This document shows, piece after piece, positions 34,657 through 46,013 of a DNA stretch of 64,000 bases (position 1 is its first letter; each line of letters begins with the position of its first letter). Below the pieces are notes generated by a model. The model ran no database searches and had not been told where the DNA came from. It worked only from the letters and a program-made list of their open reading frames with translations. The stretch is from Colocasia esculenta (lineage: Eukaryota; Streptophyta; Magnoliopsida; Alismatales; Araceae), in NCBI GenBank assembly GCA_014218235.1, contig CM024763.1:83376244-83440243 (forward strand). The letters run 5' to 3'. The position numbers and the translations under genes were made by a program.

Positions 34657-34668
34657 CTCTGATACCAA
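34657..34668 (-). promoter_or_regulatory. B primer-binding site (iMet type)
   Basis: Minus strand TGGTATCAGAGC, separated from the 5' LTR end by about 8 nt (GATAAATT). Confidence 0.88.
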
Positions 34669-34675
34669 ATTTATC

Positions 34676-37355
34676 TGTCACATCCTAATAAAAGGCTATT
34701 TATTGGGAGTGACAGAAAAATAGGCACAACAGGTAATATTTACTTGTCCATTCATATCGTCATAATGCAGAAGTTTAATTACATAGATACTCCTCATAAC
34801 AACTAAGTGAGGAGTAGATCAAAACAAACTTAATTTACATATCCCTTTTTACACTACTAAATAGAAATAGAAACATATTGGCTTGCTCATGATATCGGTC
34901 CACTCAGCACTCAATCCCTTAAGCATCACCCCCATCTATATTACCTGAAAATGGTAGGAAATAATGAGCTAACCAGCCCAGTAGAATTCAAATTCCATAG
35001 TTCAATTGATAGTTCAAGAATGTATACATGGTAGCCAAGACAAGGACAGAACGGAATATCAAAGAGTCACACCAGATTTCAGAACAGTAAGCTTGATGCA
35101 ATGATAGTAAAACTCAGATCATGCTCAGCTATATAGCTCAAGAATTGATTCACATATCATTTACACAGTACTGGAATTATGATGACCATATTCAGAAAAT
35201 AGATGATGCAATGCCAGACATCCAGACATCCTTATCATTCCACGTGGTCCGAAAATGAGTTCGGGTGCTCCAACCAGGACTGGACCAGCCCTATTTGCAC
35301 AGGCATAAAAATCACAAGGGGTACAAAGACCCAATCATGTCATCATCAAATATTCATATCTCATAAGGTGTTCAAGCCTATGAACTTACAGGTGTTCAGA
35401 TTTTATAGACCCGATTACCGAATACAGAAGAATAGACTCAATCGGAGTGCTATTCATAATTGACAACTTTAAGAATAATTCAAGGGAAGTTAAGGTTCAC
35501 AAAGTGGGTGTACTTAGCAGTAGTATGACAGTAAATATCAAGCTAATTGAGAGGGTAACTTCCTTGGCTTTTAGGATGAAGTTTTAGCGTGGATTCGGAC
35601 ATGAAAGAGTGCAGAAATCCGAATCAGCACTGCATCTGTCGACAGCCAAGAAGGGGCTGTCGACAGAAGACAGTAGACAGAACTCATATTTTCTAGACTG
35701 TGGGATCTGTCGACAGCAGCAAAGAGATCTGTCGACAAATCTCCACAGTCCCAGTTATCTGGGTTCTATATGGTATGCGCCTGTCGATAGTTCTTGGGCT
35801 GGCTGTCGACAGGTAGCTACCGAATATCCAAAATTGACTTCAAATCTATCCTAAACACCCTAACTATAAAACCTATGAACCAAGACATGTTTGATATCAA
35901 ATAGAAGAGTCTAATTGGAGTTCTCACAGGGATTTACAAGCTAAACAATCTAGATGAAACAAGAAACTTATAATTCCAAACTTAGCTCGCTAGAAACAAA
36001 CTCTATGGGGAAATTGAGACATAGTCTTGCTAATAATGGTTAAATGAAAGATTCTTATAGGTTGGACACTAAATCACAAAATATATATGGATCTCAATCA
36101 AAGCTTGGAATACCTACCAATTGAACAGAAGTTCTCGTACAGTTCTAAACATACTAATACTTCTACATGACTCTAACTCATGAACAGGGATCAAAAGTAG
36201 AACAATAATTGATTTCTAAATGGAATCAAGTTATTCCTTCCTTAACAAGAGTAACTCTACCATGATTGGAAGGAAAAGCAGAGAATCATCAGTATAGTCT
36301 CTCGTTTGCTCATTACGAATTCCTTGTGACATATGAACAAAAATCGAATTGAACCATAGAGAGATGAATCCTACCTTGCTAAGCAAGAAAGCTTCCACTT
36401 GATCTTAGTGAAAGATTTTAACTCAGTGGAAGAAGAACTTCCTCCAAATTGATGCCTTGCTAGACACGACAGCTACTTCAACAGCAAGTTAACACCAAAG
36501 AAGAAGCAGCTACAGAAGAAATAGGAGCAGAGATGGAAGTAGTTGCAAGTGCAACAACAACAACTCCCAACAGCACTTCCAGTAGCTCCTCTATCAGCAC
36601 CTCTAGCAGCAATGAGCAAGAAATGCAAGAACAGGGCAAGAACAAGGTGTGTGGAAAGGGTACGTATGATGGAAGGGAAGTGGCTTTTATAAGCCTAATG
36701 ACTTCCTCATGCAGAGGCACGTCGGCCATGAGGTGTCATGGTAAAACCCTTTTAACCCATGCATTAACACGTAGCCCATGCAGCTTTTACCTTGGTTACA
36801 CGCATGTAGTGGTAATGATGACCCCATCTTATGTGTGGTGGCTCTTCAAGGGCCTTACACGTAAGCCATCAGAAAATCCCAGAAATGGCTTACCGTAATT
36901 GTCCTATAAATCAACTGGCCCAATGATCACTATGCAAAACCATCCAAATGGTGTCCATTTGTAATTAAATTTTAACCATAGACTAATATGACGAATTTTC
37001 AAATTATGGTGATTTTAGTTTAATTTTTAGAATTTATTTTACAGTAGGTGAAAAATCACCCGAAAAATAGTCGCGTCGACTTAATCTCGAAATCCGTACG
37101 TCGAAAAATTCGGATAATTACATATTTGACTTCTCCACATTTTTCTGAAAATTATGATGTTCTCGAATTTTTATTTCGTTGTCATTTTTCGGTGTCGCTC
37201 TGTGGGAGCGCACACTTCAATGTACGACACTGGGGTAACGTACATTACCACAAATTAAGCCTAACGTCTAGTTATCACAATTTAATAACAATCCTAATGT
37301 ATTTTAACCACATTATTCTCATTTTCTTAACACTTTGAATTTCTGGGGCGTTACA
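34676..37355 (-). repeat. B 5' LTR (2680 bp)
   Basis: Partner of 15334-18000. A minus-strand TATAAAA lies at 36685-36691. The palindrome array recurs at 35631-35813. Confidence 0.93.
35631..35813 (-). repeat. TGTCGACA palindrome array in B 5' LTR
   Basis: GTCGAC cores start at 35638, 35659, 35709, 35731, 35783 (GTCGAT) and 35805: intervals 21, 50, 22, 52, 22, identical to the other LTR. The two LTRs have lost different sites. Confidence 0.92.
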
Positions 37356-37360
37356 CATAT
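37356..37360. repeat. Right target-site duplication of B (CATAT)
   Basis: Matches 15305-15309; the A reading frame resumes here. Confidence 0.8.
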
Positions 37361-37651
37361 GAGCTAGCTTTGCCCCCGGCATTAGCTGGTGTTCATCCTG
37401 TATTCCACGTATCTATGCTCAGGAGATATGTCCAAGATCCATCTCATGTTATTAGTCACGAGCCAGTGGAGATCCAGCCAAATCTATCATATGTTGAGCA
37501 ACCAGTAGCTATTCTTGACCGGAAGATTCAGCATCTCCAGAACAACAGCATTGCGTCCGTGAAGGTGTTATGGCGAAACTTCTCGCGAGAGGAGGCTACA
37601 TGGGAGCTTGAGGATGCTATGATGAAGAAGTATCCCGAATTATTTGAGTAG
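37361..37651 (+). pseudogene. A pol end: chromodomain
   Basis: It continues the A integrase after B. FHVSMLRRYVQDPSHV is followed by a chromodomain (VAILDRKIQHLQNNS, VKVLWRNFS, EEATWELEDAMMKKYP) and the stop at 37651. This domain is thought to steer chromovirus integration to marked chromatin. It is in frame itself but cut from the rest of pol. Confidence 0.9.
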
Positions 37652-37660
37652 TGTCGTTCT

Positions 37661-37678
37661 AACTTCGAGGACGAAGTT
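37661..37678 (+). other. AGGA-loop hairpin after the A pol stop
   Basis: AACTTCGAGGACGAAGTT, identical to that of C, 10 nt after the stop. Confidence 0.8.
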
Positions 37679-37681
37679 TCT

Positions 37682-37696
37682 TTAAGGGGGAGAGGG
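37682..37696 (+). promoter_or_regulatory. A polypurine tract
   Basis: TTAAGGGGGAGAGGG directly before the 3' LTR. Confidence 0.9.
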
Positions 37697-37775
37697 TGCA
37701 AGGCCCTCGAATTTTGCCCTCCTATTTAGATGTTTGGTTATGTAATGTTTAGATGCTTGTGAGTACAGTTATGTG

Positions 37776-37827
<52 letters not shown>
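37776..37827. repeat. Microsatellite (AT)n(GT)n
   Basis: About 7 AT units followed by about 18 GT units inside the A 3' LTR. Confidence 0.95.
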
Positions 37828-37830
<3 letters not shown>

Positions 37831-38203
37831 ATTTCTATACATATTATAATTAAATAAAGTTGTACATATACGTATGCTTGTTTAATTATGTACATATGGT
37901 GTTTATGTAATACATTGTACATTATATGTATGTATGTACATAGTGTAAGCTTGGTGTTCTGCATTTCTGTGTTCTGGCTGAAGGATCATTTAACGTCAAC
38001 ATGAATGGTCGTTAGGGGTTGAGTTGACGTCCAGATCGATGGACGCCAACTCCAAGTTGGCGGCAACAGAGGTGGACGTCTACTTCCCAGAACATGTGCG
38101 ATTTCAGATCTGAAACGTCCGTGATTTCTTCGCCTTCTGTTTAGGAAACCTCCGTCCAACGGTAGGATCCCCTACCAAAACGTGTACCCCAACTTCCCTA
38201 GCT

Positions 38204-38210
38204 TATAAAA
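38204..38210 (+). promoter_or_regulatory. Candidate TATA box, A 3' LTR
   Basis: TATAAAA in GCTTATAAAAACTCC, about 510 bp into the LTR, a usual U3 length. Confidence 0.6.
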
Positions 38211-40787
38211 ACTCCATTTTGGCTGAATTAGAGTCCCTTTGGCTCGGTAAGAAAAACCCTAAAGAACTTGTGTGAACCTGAAACTTTGGGGGTTTTGATC
38301 TCTCTTGTTGATGCATTTTTGGGCAATCTCCATCAACTGGAAGGAACTCTGAGCATAGAGGAAGGCTTCCCTGACAACGGTGTACAACCAGCTTCATCAC
38401 AGAACCAGTTCAGGGGAGGATTTGAGGAGCTTCTTGGCTTGGCCGAGGAGAGCTTCTCCAGTAAATAATTCCATTTATCGATTTTTACAAAGGCAAGTAA
38501 CCTGTGTATATCATCCCTGCCCATGTCTAGTAGGTCCTAAGAATTTTACAGATTTTTCTCTCGTGTCCTGGAACCCCCATTCATCATTGTTTCTGCGTTC
38601 AGTCTGTGTTTGCACAGACAAGAACTTAACAGCAGCATCTGATGCCGTTAAGATCCCTGGTTGGTGGGATGATCCTGTGCCGTTAACCTATATTGGCGGC
38701 AGCATCTGTGCCGCCAAGTTCAACAGGTTAGACAGAATGCATGTTTTGATCCTTGTGTCATATTTTCTGAATTTCTGGACATGAGTGCATGTTGTAAAAT
38801 TTATGTATGATTAAGTATATCCAGTAGATCATGCCATGTAGTTAGGTTGAATTTTCATAGATTATCCTACTTATTAGAATTTCTGTAACAAGATATTGCG
38901 CAAGATTTAGCATTAATAAATCTTGTTTAATTAGACCCATGTTAAATTAGGGTTTCATAAATTTTATATGGCAGCATGATGACGGTATACATGTGTTGAC
39001 ACTATTGGGAATGACTGATTTACTGTGGAACCTGTTTAAATGAAATTAATGAAAAACATGCCTGTAAACTATTTTAATTTTTGTAATTAGTATATTGATC
39101 TAAAAATTTTGGAAAATTGAGCATGTAACGTATTTTCTGTTTATAACCTGTGATAAAAATTCAGATTCATTCTTATGACAGTAATTGTGATTCTTTGTCG
39201 CATCATGGAAAATAAATATATTGAGCATGTTAAATTAAATCGGTGTGATTTAGTATTTAACAGCATGTATAGGACCATGATGTGAGTTATTTATTTACTG
39301 TGAACAGTAGTGTCATGATAGGAGAACTGAAGCATATGTAAGTGTATGAAGTGAATATAATTGTATTAAATGATGCGCAAGCAATGTGTAAATAATGTGA
39401 ATTGAGTAAAATTGTGTCGTTTGTGACATTGCTACCATAGAGGGTTGTGGAACTGTACCATAGTAAAGTCCCTACATGAAGGTTCATTGTGTGTGAAGTC
39501 CTATGGGCAATTAGGATGAAATCCTGAAGGTGGACAAGTACCACTGGTTAGGGTGGAGAGTGCTTCTCCCAATTCTACACAGTTAACCAAGATCTATCAC
39601 TGTTTTGCCTAGGTGATAGATATGTGAATGTGAATGTGTGTCCTTCTAGTGGTGGTTTGGACTAGGTGTCATGGCAACTAAGTGTAAAATGTGAAATTAT
39701 GTGAATATGAATATGTGAATTGTGCAATGTGTAAAATGAGCATGTGAAAGTATAAAGTGAATGTGTTGTTTTGTGAATAATTGTAAACTATGTGAATATG
39801 TTTAATTCATGTCAAAACAGCAAGCAAATGGTGAGAATAATTATGATAAATATATAAAAGAATATCTAGATTCCATGCTAGATGTACTCTTTATTTAATA
39901 CACAGCTTTGTGCTTAAATTGTGTATAGTTGCAAACCAACTTGAATATGTTTTAACTTTCAATTCATGTATGATAAAAGGTGACATCATGCATAATTGTG
40001 AATTATTTACATTAAAACAGCAAGTTAAATGTGTAAATGAATGTGAAAAGTGCATGTGAAATTGATTAGAATCCATGCTAGGTTGCTAATCACCCTATGC
40101 TTAATTCCATGTTCTAGATTTGTAGAATTGTACTATAAAATGGATAATATTGAATTGTTAAATCATGTACATGTTATACGTAGGGAGCATGTATAGGAAT
40201 GTGAGTTATATTGTTTAATATTATAAGTATGTAACATGTATTCTATTGCTACAAGTCTTTTTGTGTATATTAGTTTGGATTGTATAGAGCATGCAACATG
40301 TGTTACTTCTTACATTTAAAAGTCAGTGTGTGTGTATGATGTCTGTATGGATGTTGTACATGGATTACTTGTTGAGTCTATTAGACTCATACTTGCTTCG
40401 GCGTAAAGGTGTGACAGGTGTCTCCACTTCCGAGGAGGAGATAGTTAGGAGCGACTACGAGCGCGAGGAGTAGCTTGTGTTGTGAAGACTTCGACATTGT
40501 ACTTTTATTTTCTTAAGTATGTAATGAATAAGTGATGTATCTCATTTAGAAAATGTAAATTTGATTTAAAATTTCAATTATGTGGACTTTAGCTTTTCTT
40601 TTCAATGCTATATGGACTGTGGATATTTAATGATGATGATGGAATGAGAATAAACTTCTTCTTATTCTGTTGTATTTGTGTACTTCTCAGCTTAGTGTTT
40701 AGTGTTGGGTCAATGTCCCACTGTGACGACGTTCGTTATACCGACGTGGATTGGTATAATCGTACAGGTATAAATAGGGTCGTTACA

Positions 40788-41257
40788 CCACTTGGCACTC
40801 CAAACCAGGAGATGATATTCTTCATAATGAACCTGCACACGGTTGAAACTTTGATCTCTGCAAATGCTTCTGCTTCGGCCCACTTGGTGAAGTACTCAGT
40901 GGCAGTCAGGATGAAGGATTTTTGTTTAATTTGAGCATTGGGATCACCGAGAGGTCCAATGATATCAACGGCCCACTTGGAGAATGGCCAAGGGGAAGAT
41001 AGTGGATGTAAGGAGGAAGATGGAGCATGGATCTTATCGGCATGAAGCTGGCACTTAACACACCTACAGACGTAGATGGCACAGTCTTCTTCTAGGGTCG
41101 GCCAGTAATAGCCCTGCCTAAGGATTTTCTTAGCTAGCATTTGGCTATTCACATGCCCTCCACACTCACTGGAGTGGGCTCCTTCCACCACCTTCCAGGC
41201 TTCTTTGTCTAACAAGCACCTGAGGAGCATTCCATTTAGAGCGCGTCTATACAACAC
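40788..41257 (-). pseudogene. E integrase (N-terminal part)
   Basis: HHCC finger (AHSSECGGH, CRCVKC) and core start (WAVDIIGPLGDP, FTKWAEAEA), reaching the WFGVP motif, where the A LTR interrupts. Codons reported beyond this are LTR sequence. Confidence 0.85.
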
Positions 41258-41673
41258 TTCTCCAATGATAGTATATCTTTGAGCGGCTCTATGGATGGCT
41301 CTTCTATCCTCAGTTTCAGCTTCTTCAGGGAAGTTACCGTCCTAGCAGTATTGCTTGATCTCATGGTACCATGGCCTTTCTTCTTCCATCATTTCTCCTA
41401 GTTCCATAAGCATTACTTCCTTCGCTTCTCTTCTCTCTGCCTTCAACACTAAAGAGCTCCTGAGGTTATTGAACCAAGGATCCTGAGTGGAGGGTGCTTC
41501 TAACCTCTAGACAATGATAGTCTCAGCGTTGCGGCTGAGAGGGAAGGAGAGAGATGAGGCCAAAGATGCCAGGGCATCAGCCAAGATGTTCTGAGAGCGA
41601 GGAGTGTGAATGTAGAAATACTTGTGGAATTGCTTGGCTAAGAGTGTGACCAGATCTTGATAAGGCTTGAGCT

Positions 41674-42237
41674 TTAGGCCATGAGTGCGGTAGGTAGAAA
41701 GGACCTACCGAAGACGAGTTGAGAGTCTCCTATAATCTTGAGGTGGCGTGCACCTAAGAGATAGGCAAGCTTTAGACCGGCTAGGAGAACTTCGTACTCG
41801 GACACATTATTAGTGGCAGGGAACTGAAGTTGATAAGCCAGTGGAATGGTGATCCCTTCTGGGGTGAGCAAGACAGCACTTATGACCCGTCCCCTAGAAT
41901 TGAGAGCTCCATCGAAATGGAGTGACCAGAAGGGATCGCGAGAAATGAGTGACAGGTTTTCATCAGGGAATTCCTCCTGAACCGTGTCACTATGAGGAAG
42001 AGGAAGGTGAGCAAGGTGCTCAGCAATGGCATACCCTTTTATAGCCTTTTGGACTATAAAGGTGATATCAAATTGAGACAAGAAGCTCTGCCAATGTGCC
42101 AATCTGTCAGCGAGAATTGGATTTTCCAAGAGATACCTAATAAGGTCCATTCTAGAAATCAAACTCACCTGATGGGCTAGGAAGTAGTGCTTCAATTTTT
42201 GCACTACCCACACTAGCACTGCACATGTTTTCTCCAT
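41674..42237 (-). pseudogene. E RNase H and second (archaeal-type) RNase H
   Basis: The first RNase H end (LARWQ-like LAHWQSFLSQFDI) is followed by WSLHFDGALNSRG and NNVSEYEVLLAGLKLA, the hallmarks of the extra RNase H of Tat elements. The frame is lost near 41690. The interval 41258-41673 continues this region with stops. Confidence 0.8.
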
Positions 42238-42375
42238 TGTGGTGAGCTTGAGCTCGGAAGGATTGAAGAGCCTAGATAGGTAATAGACTGCCCTTTCTTT
42301 ACCATAATCATCATGCTGAGTAAGGACAGCTCCTAGGGAGTCCTCGATAGTTGACAGATATAGGATAAGGGGTTT

Positions 42376-43332
42376 TCATGGGACAGGCGCTTGCAGCACA
42401 GTGGGATTCATCAGATAACTCTTGAGCTTGTCAAAGGCTTCTTGGCACTTATCGTTCCAATCAAATTTGGCTCCTGCTTTTAACAGTTCATAGAAAGGAT
42501 GACACCTTTGAGAATGCTGAGATATGAATCTCCTTATGAACTGTAGTCGACCGATCAGTCCTCGAAGCTCAGATATGTTCTTAGGAGGAGGCATCTCATT
42601 TATTGCCTTGGCCTTGTTTGGGTGTATTTGAATCCCCCGCTTGCTGACTATGAAACCTAACAGCTTGCCTGAGGAAACGCCGAATACGCACTTCTTTGGA
42701 TTCATCTTCAATTGATACTCTTGTGCGCGCCGAAACACCCTAGCAAGCACCGAGGAGTGTTCACTTCGGGTCCGAGACTTCACCACAATATCATCCACGT
42801 AAACCTCAACATCAATATGAATCATATCGTGGAAGATTGCTAACATTTCCCTTTGATAAGTGGCGCCGGCATTCTTTATTCCAAATGGCATGACCACATA
42901 ACAATAAGTTCCCCAGGGCATGGTGAAGGAGGTCTTCTCTTGGTCCTCCGGGGCTAGACGGATTTGATTATATCCTAAGTAACCATCCATGAATGAAAGG
43001 GTTTCAAACCCGGCGGTGTTATCAATCAAAACATCCAAATGAGGTAATGGGAAATTTTCCTTTGGACATGCCCTATTCAAGTCTCAGAAGTTTATGCAGA
43101 TTCGTACGCTTCCGTCCTTTTTCATCACTGGGACTATATTGGCCACCCACAAAGGATAGAGGACTACACAGATGAACTTAGCTTTGTGTAGTTTATCGAT
43201 TTCCTCCTTCATCTTTAAAGCAATGTGGGGGAGAAAACACGTTAATTTTTGTTTAATGGCTATTGCCCCTGGCTTCACAATCATCCTATGTTCCACTAAC
43301 TCGGGGTCAATGCCAAGCATGTCATCGTACAA
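42376..43332 (-). pseudogene. E reverse transcriptase
   Basis: Two pieces: 43084-43332 (VMKKDGSVRICIN) and 42376-43080 (FPLPHLDVLIDN, VMPFGIKNAGATYQ, catalytic EVYVDDIVVKS with DD at 42790-42795, RGIQIHPNKA). A stop at 43081-43083 separates them. Confidence 0.88.
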
Positions 43333-45155
43333 CCGGCAAAGGAATCCTTATACTCCCTTAGCATCTCTATGAGTGCCACTTCTTCTTCGGGAGGGAGATT
43401 AGAAGCTATGGTCAAGAGCCTGGGTTCTTCTTATGTTCCAATGTTTACCTCTTTAGTGGGTTCGTCCACTGCGGATGTAGGTTCATCAAATCTCCTCATG
43501 CCACTGGCATACATCTCGTCAGCGTCCTCTATTTCACCGTCTTCTTCATTCAATGGGTCCTCCTCAGCTAAGATTTCATAAACTCCAAATCCGTCATCTA
43601 GCCCCTCCTCTTCGTGCTAAGCTTCTATGTTTAGAATGACTGCTTCTTGGACGAACTCTTCGACAGCTAGAAGAGTGCCACACCTTTGCACCAGATCCAT
43701 CAAATACCTACGAGATATGCCACTACCCTTACTCTTCCTAGACGGGGTTGGGGACTTGCTAGATTCTACCCTTGAACCTAAACTAGGGTTGATATTTACA
43801 GAGGACTCTGGAGAAGTGTCCATAGGTTTATTTGAAGGGAAAGAAAGGGGTGCGACATGGCCTCAGGGGTCCTCCGATGGGACTGGACGCAGAGGCAGGC
43901 CACCCGAGCTCAGGGTGCCTAGAGTAGAGTCAGGGTGTAGGGGAACAGAAGGCCCTTCACCTAAATCGCCTAATGTGACCATGCTGGTCAGCGAGCGAGG
44001 ATCGCTATTCAAGCAGAAGGAGGAGGAAAAGGCGGGGATCACCACCGAAGAAGGAGTGCATGAATGACGGGGATCGCCGTCGAGGGCAAGGAAAATGCGG
44101 GGACGGGGATCGCCATCTGGGATTTGAAGGCAGGGAGTGACAGGGATCGCCGTCAAGCGCGGAGATTGCAGTGGAAATGGAAGCGGGAGATTAGTGCTTG
44201 AAAAGGAAGGAAAGATGGGGATCACCGTCTGATGAAGGAGAAATAGGGAAAGACGGGGATCGCCATCTGATGAAGGAGAAAGAGGGAAAGACGGGGATCT
44301 CCGTCTAATGAAGGAGAAAGAGGGAAAGACGGGTATCGCCATCTGATGAAGGAGAAAGGGGGAACAACGGGGATCACCGTCTGAAGAAAGGGGGAGAGAG
44401 AAGGAAAGGAAGCATTTTTTTTATTTTTTGCTTTTTTGTGATTTAAGCAAGTCATACTAAACTAAGAAAGGAAACTAACTATCCTACATGCGGAGGCATC
44501 GGGAGAAGGAAAGAACCGTGCCATTAAAAGAGAGGGTGAAAAGGGATGTGGAAATGGTTAATGCCTCGAGAGTGTCAGGGGAGAATTGGAGAATAAGAGG
44601 AGGGGAAGGAGGGATGAAGGAGAATTTATAAACAAGGATGGAGAATATTAAATGATTAGAAGGCTAGGGGTGCCCTGGCCAGAACTCCTCTATCAGATTG
44701 ATGGGGTTCAAAACTTCAAATTCCTCACCATGCCCAAGCAACTGTCGCTTGGAGGTGGTTGCTGATGCTGATTGTGCTGACTCTGCCACTGTCGGGGACT
44801 GTGTGATACTATCATCCTGGAACAAAAGACTGATTGTTGTCACTAGGTCCTCGAAATCTGACTCCTCTGCCTCTTCAGCCTTCTTCTTCTTGTTGGGCCA
44901 CTGAGCCTCCAAAACTTGATATGCCGACACCGGTGCCTCTGCCATGATGGTGTTGTATCTTGGTTGTATGGGTCCTCTGACAAAATGCTCATATAACGTC
45001 CAAGTAAGGGGTTCTTGCTCTAATCTAGAAATGGATGAAAGTGATGTCCATGGCTCGAGCTCCTCTTTGTATCCTAGGCCACGCCTAGTGATTTGCCTTA
45101 AGCTAGAAATGGCTTTAGTCCTCCCTTGGAGATGAGCCCCAAGACCTTTTCCCGG
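43333..45155 (-). other. E region between protease and RT
   Basis: No convincing domain. It contains short frames, a degenerate minisatellite (44030-44400) and AT-rich sequence. In related Ogre/Tat elements this interval can hold an intron; I found no clear splice pair. Confidence 0.5.
44030..44400. repeat. 38-bp minisatellite with near-palindromic core
   Basis: The core GACGGGGATCGCCGTC and variants recur about nine times; the last five units are 38 bp apart (word at 44231, 44269, 44307, 44345, 44383). The core matches its own reverse complement at 14 of 16 positions. Confidence 0.85.
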
Positions 45156-45881
45156 CTAATAGCCAATCTTGAGCATGATGTTCCAGCCCTTGGTGTCTGA
45201 CTGCATACCCTTCTTGATAGCTTCCAACGATGGGGACACAGTTTGGTGTCCAGAGGAGAATGTGTAGGCCCATGGATAATTCACATCAAGTACCAAAATG
45301 ATGGGCTTGTTGGATGGCCAAACCACCGGCATGATTTTCTCGATGGCCTCCACAGTATGGGTAGTTGCTGCACTTTTAACTTTGACTATGCACCCCTGGA
45401 ATGGAAATTTCAAACATTGGTGTGCCGTGGAGGGGACTGCCCCTAATGCTTCAATCCAGGGGCGACCCAGGATAGCTTTGAAAGTTGGGTCAATGTCAAG
45501 CACATAGAAATCCATGGTCATAACAAGCGGGCCTAATTCTGCCTGTAGAGAGATAACACCGTGACAGGCCCGCCGGGAATTGTTAAAAGCCGCTATAATG
45601 GTGGGAGTTGGTTGCAAGAGGCGTTCAGAAATGTTGCATGACCATAGAGTGCTTAGAGAGCACACATTTATAGAAGCTCCTGTATCAACTAAGGCGGCAT
45701 CAACGGCCACCTTATTTATAGTGAGAGTCACACATAAGGGCATCCTTCTGGCCTCTGGGGGAGCCAACTCACCATCTGTGAAAGTAATCGTTGGCCCCTT
45801 GTTGACAATGGAGAGAACAGATGGCAGATTGTCTGGGTTCATATCCTCGTTTACCATGACCCTTTGCAGAAAAGCCCTCAA
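45156..45881 (-). pseudogene. E protease (aspartic)
   Basis: LVDTGASINVCSLSTL is the catalytic DTG loop; then GPLVMTMDFYVLDID and AILGRPWIEAL, the second half of a retropepsin of the Tat type. The frame is open for 241 codons, with ends set by lesions. Confidence 0.82.
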
Positions 45882-46013
45882 GGCATCTTGGTGGGTCTGT
45901 GTCCTCTTAATCAGCTCGAGAATAGATATTTTGGTTGGAGTTTGGTTCAGATGCTTTAGTATATCATACTGGGTCCCTAGGATCGGGTCTATCTCTTCGA
46001 GTTCCTGTTTCTG

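Larger units (their letters stand above)
15334..37355 (-). mobile_element. Chromovirus B (Ty3/gypsy), split by C
   Basis: On the minus strand: 5' LTR (37355-34676), PBS, a short upstream ORF, gag, then C inserted in a zinc knuckle, then protease, RT, RNase H, integrase, chromodomain, hairpin, PPT (18001-18013) and 3' LTR (18000-15334). It is inserted in the pol of A, flanked by CATAT. It differs from A and C in LTR sequence and has no intron at the WW block of gag, so it is another chromovirus lineage. Confidence 0.92.
9457..40787 (+). mobile_element. Chromovirus A (Ty3/gypsy, Tekay/Del-like), split by B
   Basis: The parts are: 5' LTR remnant 9457-10690, PBS, intron-bearing gag, protease, RT, RNase H and integrase to 15304; then B; then chromodomain (37361-37651), PPT and complete 3' LTR (37697-40787). 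A is inserted in the integrase of element E; the right flank begins CCACT and the left flank is off the window. Gag-pol has many stops. Gene order and the C-terminal chromodomain define the chromovirus clade. Confidence 0.9.
37697..40787 (+). repeat. A 3' LTR (3091 bp, complete)
   Basis: TGCAAGGCCC to GGGTCGTTACA. The right 1.24 kb matches 9457-10690. It ends within the integrase frame of E. Confidence 0.93.

Noticed and set aside
37776..37827. GT microsatellite as a functional element
   Set aside because: An ordinary dinucleotide run within one LTR; nothing else supports a role.
43863..44455. Pro/Ser-rich ORFs on the minus strand
   Set aside because: Produced by the 38-bp minisatellite read in successive frames.
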